Source of the DNA: Phycisphaerae bacterium
GTDB lineage: Bacteria; Planctomycetota; Phycisphaerae; JAAYCJ01
Direction of reading: 5' to 3'
Length of the DNA stretch: 41,161 nt
NCBI GenBank assembly: GCA_012729815.1
Contig: JAAYCJ010000334.1
Location: 1-41,161, forward strand
Shown here piece after piece: positions 1-9,105 of this stretch. The notes beneath the pieces are model-generated. The model saw nothing but the letters and a program-made list of their open reading frames with translations, ran no database searches and was not told the DNA's origin. A program made the position numbers and the translations under genes. Position 1 is the stretch's first letter. Each line of letters opens with the position of its first letter.

Positions 1-3000
1 GTTTCAATCCACGCTCCCGCGAGGGGAGCGACGAGCGTGCAGAAGTTCGTCGCGCCAACGAACTCTGGTTTCAATCCACGCTCCCGCGAGGGGAGCGACC
101 GCGTCGTCCTCGTCGCACCAAGCCGCTTCGTCGTCGTTTCAATCCACGCTCCCGCGAGGGGAGCGACCCCCGGCCCGGCCAGTCCCAGCACAGCCCCGGC
201 CAGTTTCAATCCACGCTCCCGCGAGGGGAGCGACGTCTCCGCACCCGCCGCTTCATCACCCTCACCCTCGTTTCAATCCACGCTCCCGCGAGGGGAGCGA
301 CGGGGTGGCCTCTGGTTCATTCAGGTAACGTGGTCGGTTTCAATCCACGCTCCCGCGAGGGGAGCGACTTTACGATCGACGGCGACAGTACGGGCGACGA
401 ACTGTTTCAATCCACGCTCCCGCGAGGGGAGCGACGGTGATGGTATCGCCCTGCCGCGGCTCCACCGTCGTTTCAATCCACGCTCCCGCGAGGGGAGCGA
501 CGGACCGACACCATCACTCCCGACGCGGTGCCGACTGTTTCAATCCACGCTCCCGCGAGGGGAGCGACGACGGCGAAGGTGATCGAGTCGCCGGCAACCT
601 TGTGTTTCAATCCACGCTCCCGCGAGGGGAGCGACGTAAGGTCTACCACGTTTAGGAACGTAGGCGCGAGTTTCAATCCACGCTCCCGCGAGGGGAGCGA
701 CAAAACGCGGACTTCGCCGGTGGCGTTATGCCGGAAGTTTCAATCCACGCTCCCGCGAGGGGAGCGACTCGATCACCTTCGCCGTCGGCGATCCGGTGTT
801 CTGGTTTCAATCCACGCTCCCGCGAGGGGAGCGACGTCAAGGCCAACAAAGGGTTGATCGTGGGGATCGCGTTTCAATCCACGCTCCCGCGAGGGGAGCG
901 ACGCTGGTGAACGAGAATGAGGAACGGCGCCGCCGCGTTTCAATCCACGCTCCCGCGAGGGGAGCGACCCGCAGTTCGAGGCCGCCGGGCGTCAGGATGA
1001 GGTTTCAATCCACGCTCCCGCGAGGGGAGCGACCAGGGGAGCGGACGAGTGGCGAAGGGTGAGGGTGATGTTTCAATCCACGCTCCCGCGAGGGGAGCGA
1101 CCTTCGTGCGACCGGCCCACAGATGAGGGGTTGTCAAGTTTCAATCCACGCTCCCGCGAGGGGAGCGACCGCGTCAATGATGCCGGGCCTGGGTTCGGGG
1201 TTCGCGTTTCAATCCACGCTCCCGCGAGGGGAGCGACCCTTCAAGACCGACTGCCATTGATCGCCTGCGCAGTTTCAATCCACGCTCCCGCGAGGGGAGC
1301 GACCCCTGCGTCAACCTGACGCCGCTGTCCGCCACATGGGTTTCAATCCACGCTCCCGCGAGGGGAGCGACCCGGATCAGGTGCGGGACGTAGGCAACGC
1401 CGTTGTGTTTCAATCCACGCTCCCGCGAGGGGAGCGACGTCTCAACGTCCGATAACCTGACCCGGCCCCGACGGTTTCAATCCACGCTCCCGCGAGGGGA
1501 GCGACCCCTTCCAACCGGCTACCGTGCGCTGCGCCTGCGGTTTCAATCCACGCTCCCGCGAGGGGAGCGACCCACGGAGATTCGCAACGCCGCACCCGAC
1601 GGCCACGTTTCAATCCACGCTCCCGCGAGGGGAGCGACCCCGATGGCCTGGGGCATGGACACTACGACATCTACGTTTCAATCCACGCTCCCGCGAGGGG
1701 AGCGACGAAGCAAGCCACGTTGAAATACTGGCTGAAGGTTGAGTTTCAATCCACGCTCCCGCGAGGGGAGCGACGCTGGCCCGACTATGCCCTCTCCCAG
1801 CTCTGGGCGGTTTCAATCCACGCTCCCGCGAGGGGAGCGACCGATTGTGGGACGCGGTTACTCCGCCAATCGAGCCGGTTTCAATCCACGCTCCCGCGAG
1901 GGGAGCGACCCCGCCACACGACTTCCGTGACCACATCCTCGAACGTTTCAATCCACGCTCCCGCGAGGGGAGCGACCTGCGAAGGTCGAGGTGGTCATGG
2001 TGGGATCGAGGTTTCAATCCACGCTCCCGCGAGGGGAGCGACTTTTGAGGGCTTCGAGGGCCAGCCGCGTGCCCCCACGTTTCAATCCACGCTCCCGCGA
2101 GGGGAGCGACCTTAGAGACCCCACCGCCCAACTGGAGCCTGAACTGTTTCAATCCACGCTCCCGCGAGGGGAGCGACCGCGTCGTCCTCGTCGCACCAAG
2201 CCGCGTCGTCGTCGTTTCAATCCACGCTCCCGCGAGGGGAGCGACCTGACGCCCACGTCCGCCTCGTGGTCGCCGTACAGCGTTTCAATCCACGCTCCCG
2301 CGAGGGGAGCGACACCACCCCTCCAGTACATCCGGCAACCACGAGGCGTTTCAATCCACGCTCCCGCGAGGGGAGCGACTGCCATTCGCTGCGGGCGTCC
2401 GACCAGGTGACTTGTTTCAATCCACGCTCCCGCGAGGGGAGCGACTGCCGCTTCGGTTTCTACCTCGGTAAAGCCCTGCGGGTTTCAATCCACGCTCCCG
2501 CGAGGGGAGCGACCCGCCAGCCGGCGTCAGCCCGGAACTTGACTCCCCAGTTTCAATCCACGCTCCCGCGAGGGGAGCGACTCATGCAACCGGCCCGCAG
2601 ATGAGGGGTTGTCAACGTTTCAATCCACGCTCCCGCGAGGGGAGCGACATCTGATCGGCGACCGTGTGGCTGAGACGGTGCGTTTCAATCCACGCTCCCG
2701 CGAGGGGAGCGACCTTTCGACAATGACCATTGCACTCAGCAACAACTGTTTCAATCCACGCTCCCGCGAGGGGAGCGACCGGGCCGTCGGTGATCCCCCG
2801 CCCCATCCAGTAGTCGTTTCAATCCACGCTCCCGCGAGGGGAGCGACCGCACGTGCCCAGACGAGTTGGCCGGCGGCGCACGGGTTTCAATCCACGCTCC
2901 CGCGAGGGGAGCGACGATGTGGTCACGGAAATCACGTGGCGGGCGGTCGGTTTCAATCCACGCTCCCGCGAGGGGAGCGACTCAATACGCCCACGACCGC

Positions 3001-5522
3001 CGCCAGACCGCCACGTTTCAATCCACGCTCCCGCGAGGGGAGCGACCCTCTGACCGTGACCGCTCACCTCTCTCTTTTGAGTTTCAATCCACGCTCCCGC
3101 GAGGGGAGCGACGCCTGGTGGCGGGCGTCGATGAGAAACAGCTTGAGTTTCAATCCACGCTCCCGCGAGGGGAGCGACCTCAGCCGTCCCTTGGCCGCCG
3201 ATGTCGCTGTTTTCGTTTCAATCCACGCTCCCGCGAGGGGAGCGACCTCGATGGCGGCGTTGAAATAATCGAGGTCTGAGGTTTCAATCCACGCTCCCGC
3301 GAGGGGAGCGACCCCTTCAAGACCGACTGCCATTGATCGCCTGCGCGGTTTCAATCCACGCTCCCGCGAGGGGAGCGACTACGTGCTTCGGCTGACGAAT
3401 ACCAACGCGATCCGTTTCAATCCACGCTCCCGCGAGGGGAGCGACCGCCGCGATTGTGGGACGCGGTGACGCCACCGATGGTTTCAATCCACGCTCCCGC
3501 GAGGGGAGCGACCCGCTGACCGTGACGCCCGCCTTCCGGTCTCTCGTTTCAATCCACGCTCCCGCGAGGGGAGCGACAAGGCAAAGGTACTTGGTACTTG
3601 GTACATAAGGCGTTTCAATCCACGCTCCCGCGAGGGGAGCGACTAGGCATGCTAGCATGAGGCGTAGGACATAGGCCGTTTCAATCCACGCTCCCGCGAG
3701 GGGAGCGACCTTATGCAAGCCGCCCCTGACCTGTTAGCCGCCTGCGTTTCAATCCACGCTCCCGCGAGGGGAGCGACCCGGGTCCGCCTGCGTGGCCCGC
3801 CAGACGTTGGCCAGTTTCAATCCACGCTCCCGCGAGGGGAGCGACGGCGTCGATCCGCCCGGCCATGGCGGTAAAGATCATGTTTCAATCCACGCTCCCG
3901 CGAGGGGAGCGACCCAGTAGTCGGCCTCCTTCTCAAACCGCATCGTCGGGTTTCAATCCACGCTCCCGCGAGGGGAGCGACGGCGTTTGCCACATGGCCG
4001 TCTGCTGAGTTAGGCCGTTTCAATCCACGCTCCCGCGAGGGGAGCGACATCGGGCCGGTAAACTTCAGCGGGGCGGCGGCCAGGTTTCAATCCACGCTCC
4101 CGCGAGGGGAGCGACCGACGGCAACGCGACGTTGCTGGGGACCATTGACGGTTTCAATCCACGCTCCCGCGAGGGGAGCGACAAAGGAGTTATGCGACGA
4201 TGGGAGCGACCAGGATTGTTTCAATCCACGCTCCCGCGAGGGGAGCGACGGAGATCTCGGCGGACCATGCGGGCATGCTGCGGGGTTTCAATCCACGCTC
4301 CCGCGAGGGGAGCGACGGCGTATGCGTTCATGGCTCTCTGGGCGGCTTTGAGTTTCAATCCACGCTCCCGCGAGGGGAGCGACAACAAGCGGGTCGAGAC
4401 GGTCAAGGAGTTCCGCAAGTTTCAATCCACGCTCCCGCGAGGGGAGCGACGGATGACCCCGTTATGACAGAATGCCAGATCCTCCCGTTTCAATCCACGC
4501 TCCCGCGAGGGGAGCGACAAGGATGAAACGTGGATTCTCCATGACAAACTTCAGTTTCAATCCACGCTCCCGCGAGGGGAGCGACGTTGGGTGGCGATCA
4601 CATTCTCCATCGGTCATGTGTTTCAATCCACGCTCCCGCGAGGGGAGCGACCATGCTTGGCGTACCACGCCTCTCCCAGGATAGCCGTTTCAATCCACGC
4701 TCCCGCGAGGGGAGCGACCAAACATCGCTTAGGTTTCCAATCCCATTGGATGGTTTCAATCCACGCTCCCGCGAGGGGAGCGACAATGGACCCGGCAGGA
4801 TTGTGGCTCAAGTGGATGAGTTTCAATCCACGCTCCCGCGAGGGGAGCGACATCGGAGATTTTGTGCCCGTTGACACGACGAGCCAGTTTCAATCCACGC
4901 TCCCGCGAGGGGAGCGACTCGCTCGCCGGTGCCGTGGGTGAAGGGTTCGCCACGGTTTCAATCCACGCTCCCGCGAGGGGAGCGACGTAGTTTTTGGCAA
5001 TACCGTCGATACCACACGTTGTTTCAATCCACGCTCCCGCGAGGGGAGCGACTGTTCTGGCAAGGCGCGTTTCCTGGTTTGTCGTTGGTTTCAATCCACG
5101 CTCCCGCGAGGGGAGCGACGCGCGTGGCTCAATAACGTCGGCGGCGACGAGACGTTTCAATCCACGCTCCCGCGAGGGGAGCGACTCCGGACGGACGGTC
5201 GTGTGTCCGTCCGGAACCGTCGTTTCAATCCACGCTCCCGCGAGGGGAGCGACTGGATGACCCCGTTATGACAGAATGCCAGATCATCCCGTTTCAATCC
5301 ACGCTCCCGCGAGGGGAGCGACCTGGAAGCGGACGCACGGCTTGTAGTTGTAGGCACGTTTCAATCCACGCTCCCGCGAGGGGAGCGACGGCGATGACGC
5401 TGCCTTGGAACAACGATGGGTCACGTTTCAATCCACGCTCCCGCGAGGGGAGCGACGCTGATCTGCCGACCTCTGGGATACCCGTAGAATGTTTCAATCC
5501 ACGCTCCCGCGAGGGGAGCGAC
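1..5522 (-). CRISPR. Type I-C CRISPR array, 83 repeats visible, continues past left edge
   Basis: I count 83 copies of a 32-bp repeat (plus strand begins GTTTCAATCC, ends GGGGAGCGAC) separated by 82 spacers of 33-37 bp. Every copy I read is identical, including the first (1-32) and last (5491-5522), so no degenerate trailer repeat is seen and the array probably extends left of the window. The repeat contains a 7-bp inverted repeat (CGCTCCC/GGGAGCG) for the crRNA hairpin. Read on the minus strand it ends in ATTGAAAC, the usual 3' end of I-C repeats and source of the 5' handle. Transcription is therefore leftward from the leader at 5523-5766, co-directional with cas genes. The newest spacers should be those nearest 5490. 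Several spacers are related to each other (see findings). Confidence 0.99.
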
Positions 5523-5766
5523 CCCTTCTATACATAAAGTGGCAATCCGCCAAGACTTACGGAGGTTATTCCGCGAACGTATTCGCCTTAGCCCTCCGCT
5601 TTGCGGCTATTAGTGAGGAGTATAGTCGGTAAACGTAGGGATCGCAATATGATGTGAGTATCGCGAACCCCCCTGGAATCTGGCGGGCGCTTGAGGTTCG
5701 CGGAACCCCCTGGCAAAGGGCATGCGACTTGGGTGCAATGCCTTCCGAAGGACTGAATACGGGACG
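5523..5766 (-). promoter_or_regulatory. CRISPR leader
   Basis: This 244-bp non-coding stretch separates the cas2 stop codon from the leader-proximal repeat and has no plausible ORF. It carries a good sigma-70-like promoter (5619-5647) directed into the array. It also holds two imperfect copies of a C-rich motif on the plus strand, CGCGAACCCCCCTGG (from about 5663) and CGCGGAACCCCCTGG (from about 5698), spaced about three and a half helical turns apart. Such leader motifs are candidates for IHF-independent Cas1-Cas2 or regulator docking, but that is inference. Position and direction make the leader assignment secure. Confidence 0.9.
5619..5647 (-). promoter_or_regulatory. Array promoter TTGCGA-N17-TATACT
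   Basis: On the minus strand a -35 TTGCGA (5642-5647) is followed after exactly 17 bp by -10 TATACT (5619-5624). The predicted start is near 5612, giving about 90 nt of leader RNA before the first repeat. Spacing is optimal and both hexamers are close to consensus. Confidence 0.65.
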
Positions 5767-6057
5767 TCAGACAATGAGGGGTCCCTCCGGATCATAGGCG
5801 GGCTTGGCGCCGACGTGCTCAAGGCGTTGCCGCCAGTTGGCCCCGAGGTAGTAGAATCGCAGGCTGTCCTTTCTCGGGTCGATTTCGTCGATTAGCCTCT
5901 GCTTGAGGGCCGCCCATTGCCCCGGGTCGACCAGGCACTCGAAGACAGAGTATTGAACGCGCTGGCCGTGGCTCTGGCACTCCTTAGCCACACGTCGCAG
6001 TCGACGTTGACCTTCAGGAGTCTCGGTGCTAACATCGTAGGTAACGAGAACCAGCAT
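5767..6057 (-). CDS. cas2: Cas2, CRISPR adaptation protein
   Basis: This 96-aa protein has the length and ferredoxin-like fold pattern of Cas2. It opens MLVLVTYDVST with the conserved first-strand Asp (D8). The YSVFECLVD segment follows, and a later strand reads LRFYYLG. Cas2 forms the dimeric centre of the Cas1-Cas2 integrase that inserts new spacers at the leader end. It is the last gene of the cas operon, 44 bp after cas1, with AGGAG 6 nt before its ATG. It lies directly beside the leader, the usual I-C order. No damage is visible, so adaptation genes look intact. Confidence 0.97.
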   Translation of the reverse strand: MLVLVTYDVSTETPEGQRRLRRVAKECQSHGQRVQYSVFECLVDPGQWAALKQRLIDEIDPRKDSLRFYYLGANWRQRLEHVGAKPAYDPEGPLIV

Positions 6058-6101
6058 GGCTTGCTCCTCGTGGTCGATATTGAGTTGTCAAAGAACGCAT
6101 A

Positions 6102-7133
6102 TTATTTCCAGAAGAACGGCGGGTAGCCGTCCAGGTCGCCGCGAAGATGTCTGGCCAGGAGCATGGCCTGAACGTGAGGGAGCAGGCCAACGGCCACCTT
6201 TTCGCCGATGAAAGGATGCAGGATTTCTTCCTGCTTTCGTTTCTGGTAGCTGATGAGCAGCTGCTTCCGAGTCTCGTCATCCATAACGACGGCCCCGGAT
6301 TCAGTCTTGCGAAACCCGGAGTCACGTATCTGCTGCCGGTTGATCAAAGCCAAGGCGAGCCGATCGGCGAGGAAAGGTCGAAACTCCTCCATGACATCCA
6401 GGGCCAGTCCCATGCGACCGGGCCGATCGCGATGGAAGAATCCGACGGCAGGGTCCAGGCCGACGCCTTCCAAGGCCGAGGCCACATCGTTTGTCAAAAG
6501 AGTGTAAAGGAATGAAAGGAGGGCGTTGACGTTATCGGTGGGTGGTCGGCGGGTCCGCTGGCGGAAGAAGAACGCACCTTTTTGTGCGGTGACCAGATGA
6601 TCGAACACACCGAAATAACCCTTGGCGGCCTCGCCCTCAATCCCTCTGACGATATCTGGAGGCAGAGAATTTCGTAGTTCCTCGAGCAGTCCGGCCAACC
6701 GGCGTGCGGCGTGCCCGATAGCCCCGTTGTTCGGATCGTCTGGCCTATCGCGTATGGCACGGAGCAAGACGTTACGGGCATTCGCGATCTTGGCGGAGAC
6801 GACGGCCCGGGCCATGGCCGAGGCGGACGTTTCCTTGTCGGCACAACGATATTGTTCCCGGCGAAGCAGGACGTTGCCGGAAACCGGCCCGCAGACCCGG
6901 GCGAGAAAGCGTCCGTAGGGACTGAAGAAGGACACGGCCACTTTGTGCCTACCGCAGAGCCTCATGAGGGGCGGGCTCATCCCGACCCGTCCGAAACAGG
7001 CAATCCCGCCGAGGGTGTGGAGGGGCACGCGGAGCCGCGTCTCCTTGGCTACCCGAACGATGACGGCCTGACCTTCGTGGCCGAGATAAGCCCCGTCGGT
7101 TGTGACGAACAGCGTGTTGAGCAAATGCTTCAT
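6102..7133 (-). CDS. cas1: Cas1, CRISPR integrase (type I-C)
   Basis: The 343-aa product matches Cas1 in length and layout: an N-terminal beta domain (MKHLLNTLFVTT) and a C-terminal helical catalytic domain. The metal-binding residues are visible as Glu166 in GIEGEAAKGYF, His234 in GFFHRDRPGR and the acidic DVMEEFRP stretch (D246, E249/E250). Cas1 with Cas2 cuts and joins prespacers at the first repeat. Its ATG overlaps the cas4 stop in an ATGA, implying translational coupling. The complete active site suggests that spacer acquisition is functional, consistent with the long homogeneous array. Confidence 0.98.
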   Translation of the reverse strand: MKHLLNTLFVTTDGAYLGHEGQAVIVRVAKETRLRVPLHTLGGIACFGRVGMSPPLMRLCGRHKVAVSFFSPYGRFLARVCGPVSGNVLLRREQYRCADKETSASAMARAVVSAKIANARNVLLRAIRDRPDDPNNGAIGHAARRLAGLLEELRNSLPPDIVRGIEGEAAKGYFGVFDHLVTAQKGAFFFRQRTRRPPTDNVNALLSFLYTLLTNDVASALEGVGLDPAVGFFHRDRPGRMGLALDVMEEFRPFLADRLALALINRQQIRDSGFRKTESGAVVMDDETRKQLLISYQKRKQEEILHPFIGEKVAVGLLPHVQAMLLARHLRGDLDGYPPFFWK

Positions 7134-7855
7134 GTCACGGGCCCTTTGGTGCCAGCGATGACGTCGTTGATTGAACGAAGAAGATAATCATGGACACTGC
7201 GCCCGCGTTGGATCGTCTCTGGCAGACACAGATCAACAAGGGAGCAGTTCTTGCACTTTGGACCGTACACTGGGAGGGGAGTCTTTCCCGCTCGGGTCAG
7301 TTCGTGCAGCCGATGAATGGCCGAGAGAGTCTCCCGCCGCAGGTCGGCGTCGAGATTGACGTCCGACCGTCGGCGAGGTTTCCCATAGAAGATAGCACCC
7401 CGATTGATTGTGATACTAAGCATTTCTTCGAGGCAGAGAGCTTGGGCGCAGAGCTGGACTTCGTCGCAACGGTCGATCTTAGGGCGACCGCGCTTGTACT
7501 CCACCGGCACGGGGTGCCAGAGCCCGCGGGCGCCATCGAGCATCACGCCCGCGGGCTCGTCGGCGGTGCTATCGGGGCTATCGCCCGTGGTCGAAACCCG
7601 GTGAAACTCAACCACGTCGAGCTTTCCGATCAGCCCAAGTTCCAGCGATCGGACCATCAGACCTCGAACAACCCGGGTTCCGCATCGCGATTCCGTCTCC
7701 ATTTCGTGAACCTTCTCGTGCAGTCCCTTGCCCTCGACGGTCAGCCGGTTTTCGGCCCAGAGCTGCTCGAGATGGATCAGCCCCCACTGCCGCTCGCAGA
7801 ACACCAAGTGCTGCAATGCGGAAATGGGCGATAAGTCTTCTTCGGAAAAGGTCAT
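7130..7855 (-). CDS. cas4: Cas4, Fe-S prespacer-processing nuclease
   Basis: This is a RecB-family nuclease of 241 aa from the chosen start. One Cys near the N-terminus (LVFCERQW) and the C-terminal CKNCSLVDLC are the usual four-Cys [4Fe-4S] ligands. The nuclease residues appear as GKLDVVEF, PVEYKRG and the QLCAQALCLEEM motif. Cas4 trims prespacers and enforces the PAM and orientation in I-C. A start at 7861 (MVMTF) is possible. I prefer the ATG at 7855 because it forms an ATGA overlap with the cas7 stop, like the other junctions of this operon. Confidence 0.95.
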   Translation of the reverse strand: MTFSEEDLSPISALQHLVFCERQWGLIHLEQLWAENRLTVEGKGLHEKVHEMETESRCGTRVVRGLMVRSLELGLIGKLDVVEFHRVSTTGDSPDSTADEPAGVMLDGARGLWHPVPVEYKRGRPKIDRCDEVQLCAQALCLEEMLSITINRGAIFYGKPRRRSDVNLDADLRRETLSAIHRLHELTRAGKTPLPVYGPKCKNCSLVDLCLPETIQRGRSVHDYLLRSINDVIAGTKGPVT

Positions 7856-8727
7856 GACCATAGCAATTTGTGAACAGTTACACCCTTGGGCATCTCCGAC
7901 TCATCGAGGGTCACCACATAGTCGGTGTAGGCACGGGCAGGCTTGTCCTTGGCCCCGGCCCGCTCGACTTTCAGCCGGCCCAGGAGCAGATGGGCCGGAG
8001 CATTGCCCAGGACGTTGTCGTGTTGAAATGCTACGAGTACGCGGGCGGCCATCTTGCCCCTGGCTGCGGACCGGTCGTGGTCGAACATGTTGATCAGGGC
8101 CCGCCACAATAGGCCAAGGTCATCCTCATTGAAGCCAGTCTGCCGGGCCAGATGGGCGGAGATGTACCCCTCCGCGCGGTAGAGCCCATAAGGAAGGATG
8201 TTCTTCCTGCCCATCGTTCTGTTGTCACCTTCCTGGCTCTTGGCCTCCTTCTCCGTGGCGACCGCCATGCGGGTGATCGTCACCTCCAGCGGCACGACCG
8301 GCTCGACACTGCGGGCAAAGTTCATCTGGACCGGGCCGCGCACCTGGCCGCAATTGTTCTCCTTGAGGGCCATCACCGCGCCGAACGTCCGGATGTCGAA
8401 GAAGTTTTTGCACATCCAGTCGCGGGCTTTTGCGATCTTGTCGCCGCCTTCGGCCTTCTGTACCTCTTCGGCGGCGTAGGCCTCACCCTGTTTTTCCGTG
8501 AGGATGGCCTTCTCCTGGACGTAGATGTCGTAGGGTTTCCGGCGACCGTTGACTATTTCGACAAAGTTGCGGATCTTGCGCTTCAGACACACGTCGGTGA
8601 CGATCCCGAAGTTCGTTTCCGGGTCAATCCGGGGCAGATTGCCGGCGTCCGGGTCTCCGTTGGGATTGCCGTTCTCGACGTCGAACAGGTACGCAAACTC
8701 GTAACGGTTTTCAAGCACACTAGCCAT
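7852..8727 (-). CDS. cas7: Cas7c (Csd2), Cascade backbone
   Basis: This 291-aa protein forms the helical crRNA-binding backbone of the I-C Cascade complex, several copies per complex. The N-terminal region has the family signature NGNPNGDPDAGNLPR followed by DVCLKRKIRNFV. Mid-protein it shows NNCGQVRGPVQ, and later GRKNILPYGLY, also typical of Csd2/Csh2 proteins. AAGGAG lies 9 nt upstream of the ATG. It follows cas8c after 27 bp and overlaps cas4. Length is normal and nothing looks broken. Confidence 0.97.
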   Translation of the reverse strand: MASVLENRYEFAYLFDVENGNPNGDPDAGNLPRIDPETNFGIVTDVCLKRKIRNFVEIVNGRRKPYDIYVQEKAILTEKQGEAYAAEEVQKAEGGDKIAKARDWMCKNFFDIRTFGAVMALKENNCGQVRGPVQMNFARSVEPVVPLEVTITRMAVATEKEAKSQEGDNRTMGRKNILPYGLYRAEGYISAHLARQTGFNEDDLGLLWRALINMFDHDRSAARGKMAARVLVAFQHDNVLGNAPAHLLLGRLKVERAGAKDKPARAYTDYVVTLDESEMPKGVTVHKLLWS

Positions 8728-8754
8728 GATTGATGCTCCTTATGATTACTTAGG

Positions 8755-9105
8755 TTATTGGTTGCTGCTTTTCTTGAAGAAGTCCTGCCGCTGATGGTAA
8801 TAGCCGATCGCGAACATTCCCTGCTGATCGAGCCCCAGATGTGCTGGGAACTCGCTGATCTCGCAGACGATCTCTCCGATCTGCTTGTCTCGGAACCTGC
8901 CGTAGTCGGACTTCTCGATGTGATGTTGGGCGAGTCGCAGAAGCTGGGGAAACACCACACGGGGCGTGGCCGAGGCCGAGCCATAGAACCTGTCCTTGAT
9001 GGTCGTGTTCGCCCCCGGAATCGCGTCCTGCTGAGTCCTCTCCAGCACGGCAAAGAGTCTGCCAAGTAGATAGGCGACGTTTCGGTTCTCCGTGTCAAGC
9101 GACAT
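8755..9105 (-). CDS. cas11c: Cas11c, small subunit from an internal start in cas8c
   Basis: Type I-C systems are known to make Cas11c from an internal start within cas8c. Here an in-frame ATG (codon 448, Met-Ser-Leu-Asp) is preceded by GGAGGTG 3-5 nt upstream, much stronger than chance inside a coding region. A second candidate ATG lies at 9117 (codon 444), immediately after AAGGA. The predicted 116-aa helical product matches the known Cas11c size. It would line the belly of Cascade and stabilise R-loops. The start is inferred from sequence only. Confidence 0.75.
   Translation of the reverse strand: MSLDTENRNVAYLLGRLFAVLERTQQDAIPGANTTIKDRFYGSASATPRVVFPQLLRLAQHHIEKSDYGRFRDKQIGEIVCEISEFPAHLGLDQQGMFAIGYYHQRQDFFKKSSNQ

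Noticed and set aside
2780-3949. Spacers 2780-2815 and 3914-3949 overlap by CCAGTAGTC and merge into one open frame ending TMRFEKEADYW and then MGRGITDGP
   Set aside because: Only 9 nt are shared and the merged sequence would give GGC instead of GAA beside the first spacer, so no TTC PAM; probably chance.
37-5537. Many open frames of 60-220 codons on both strands inside the array
   Set aside because: They only arise because the 32-bp repeat is open in most frames; the peptides are the same repeat translation over and over.
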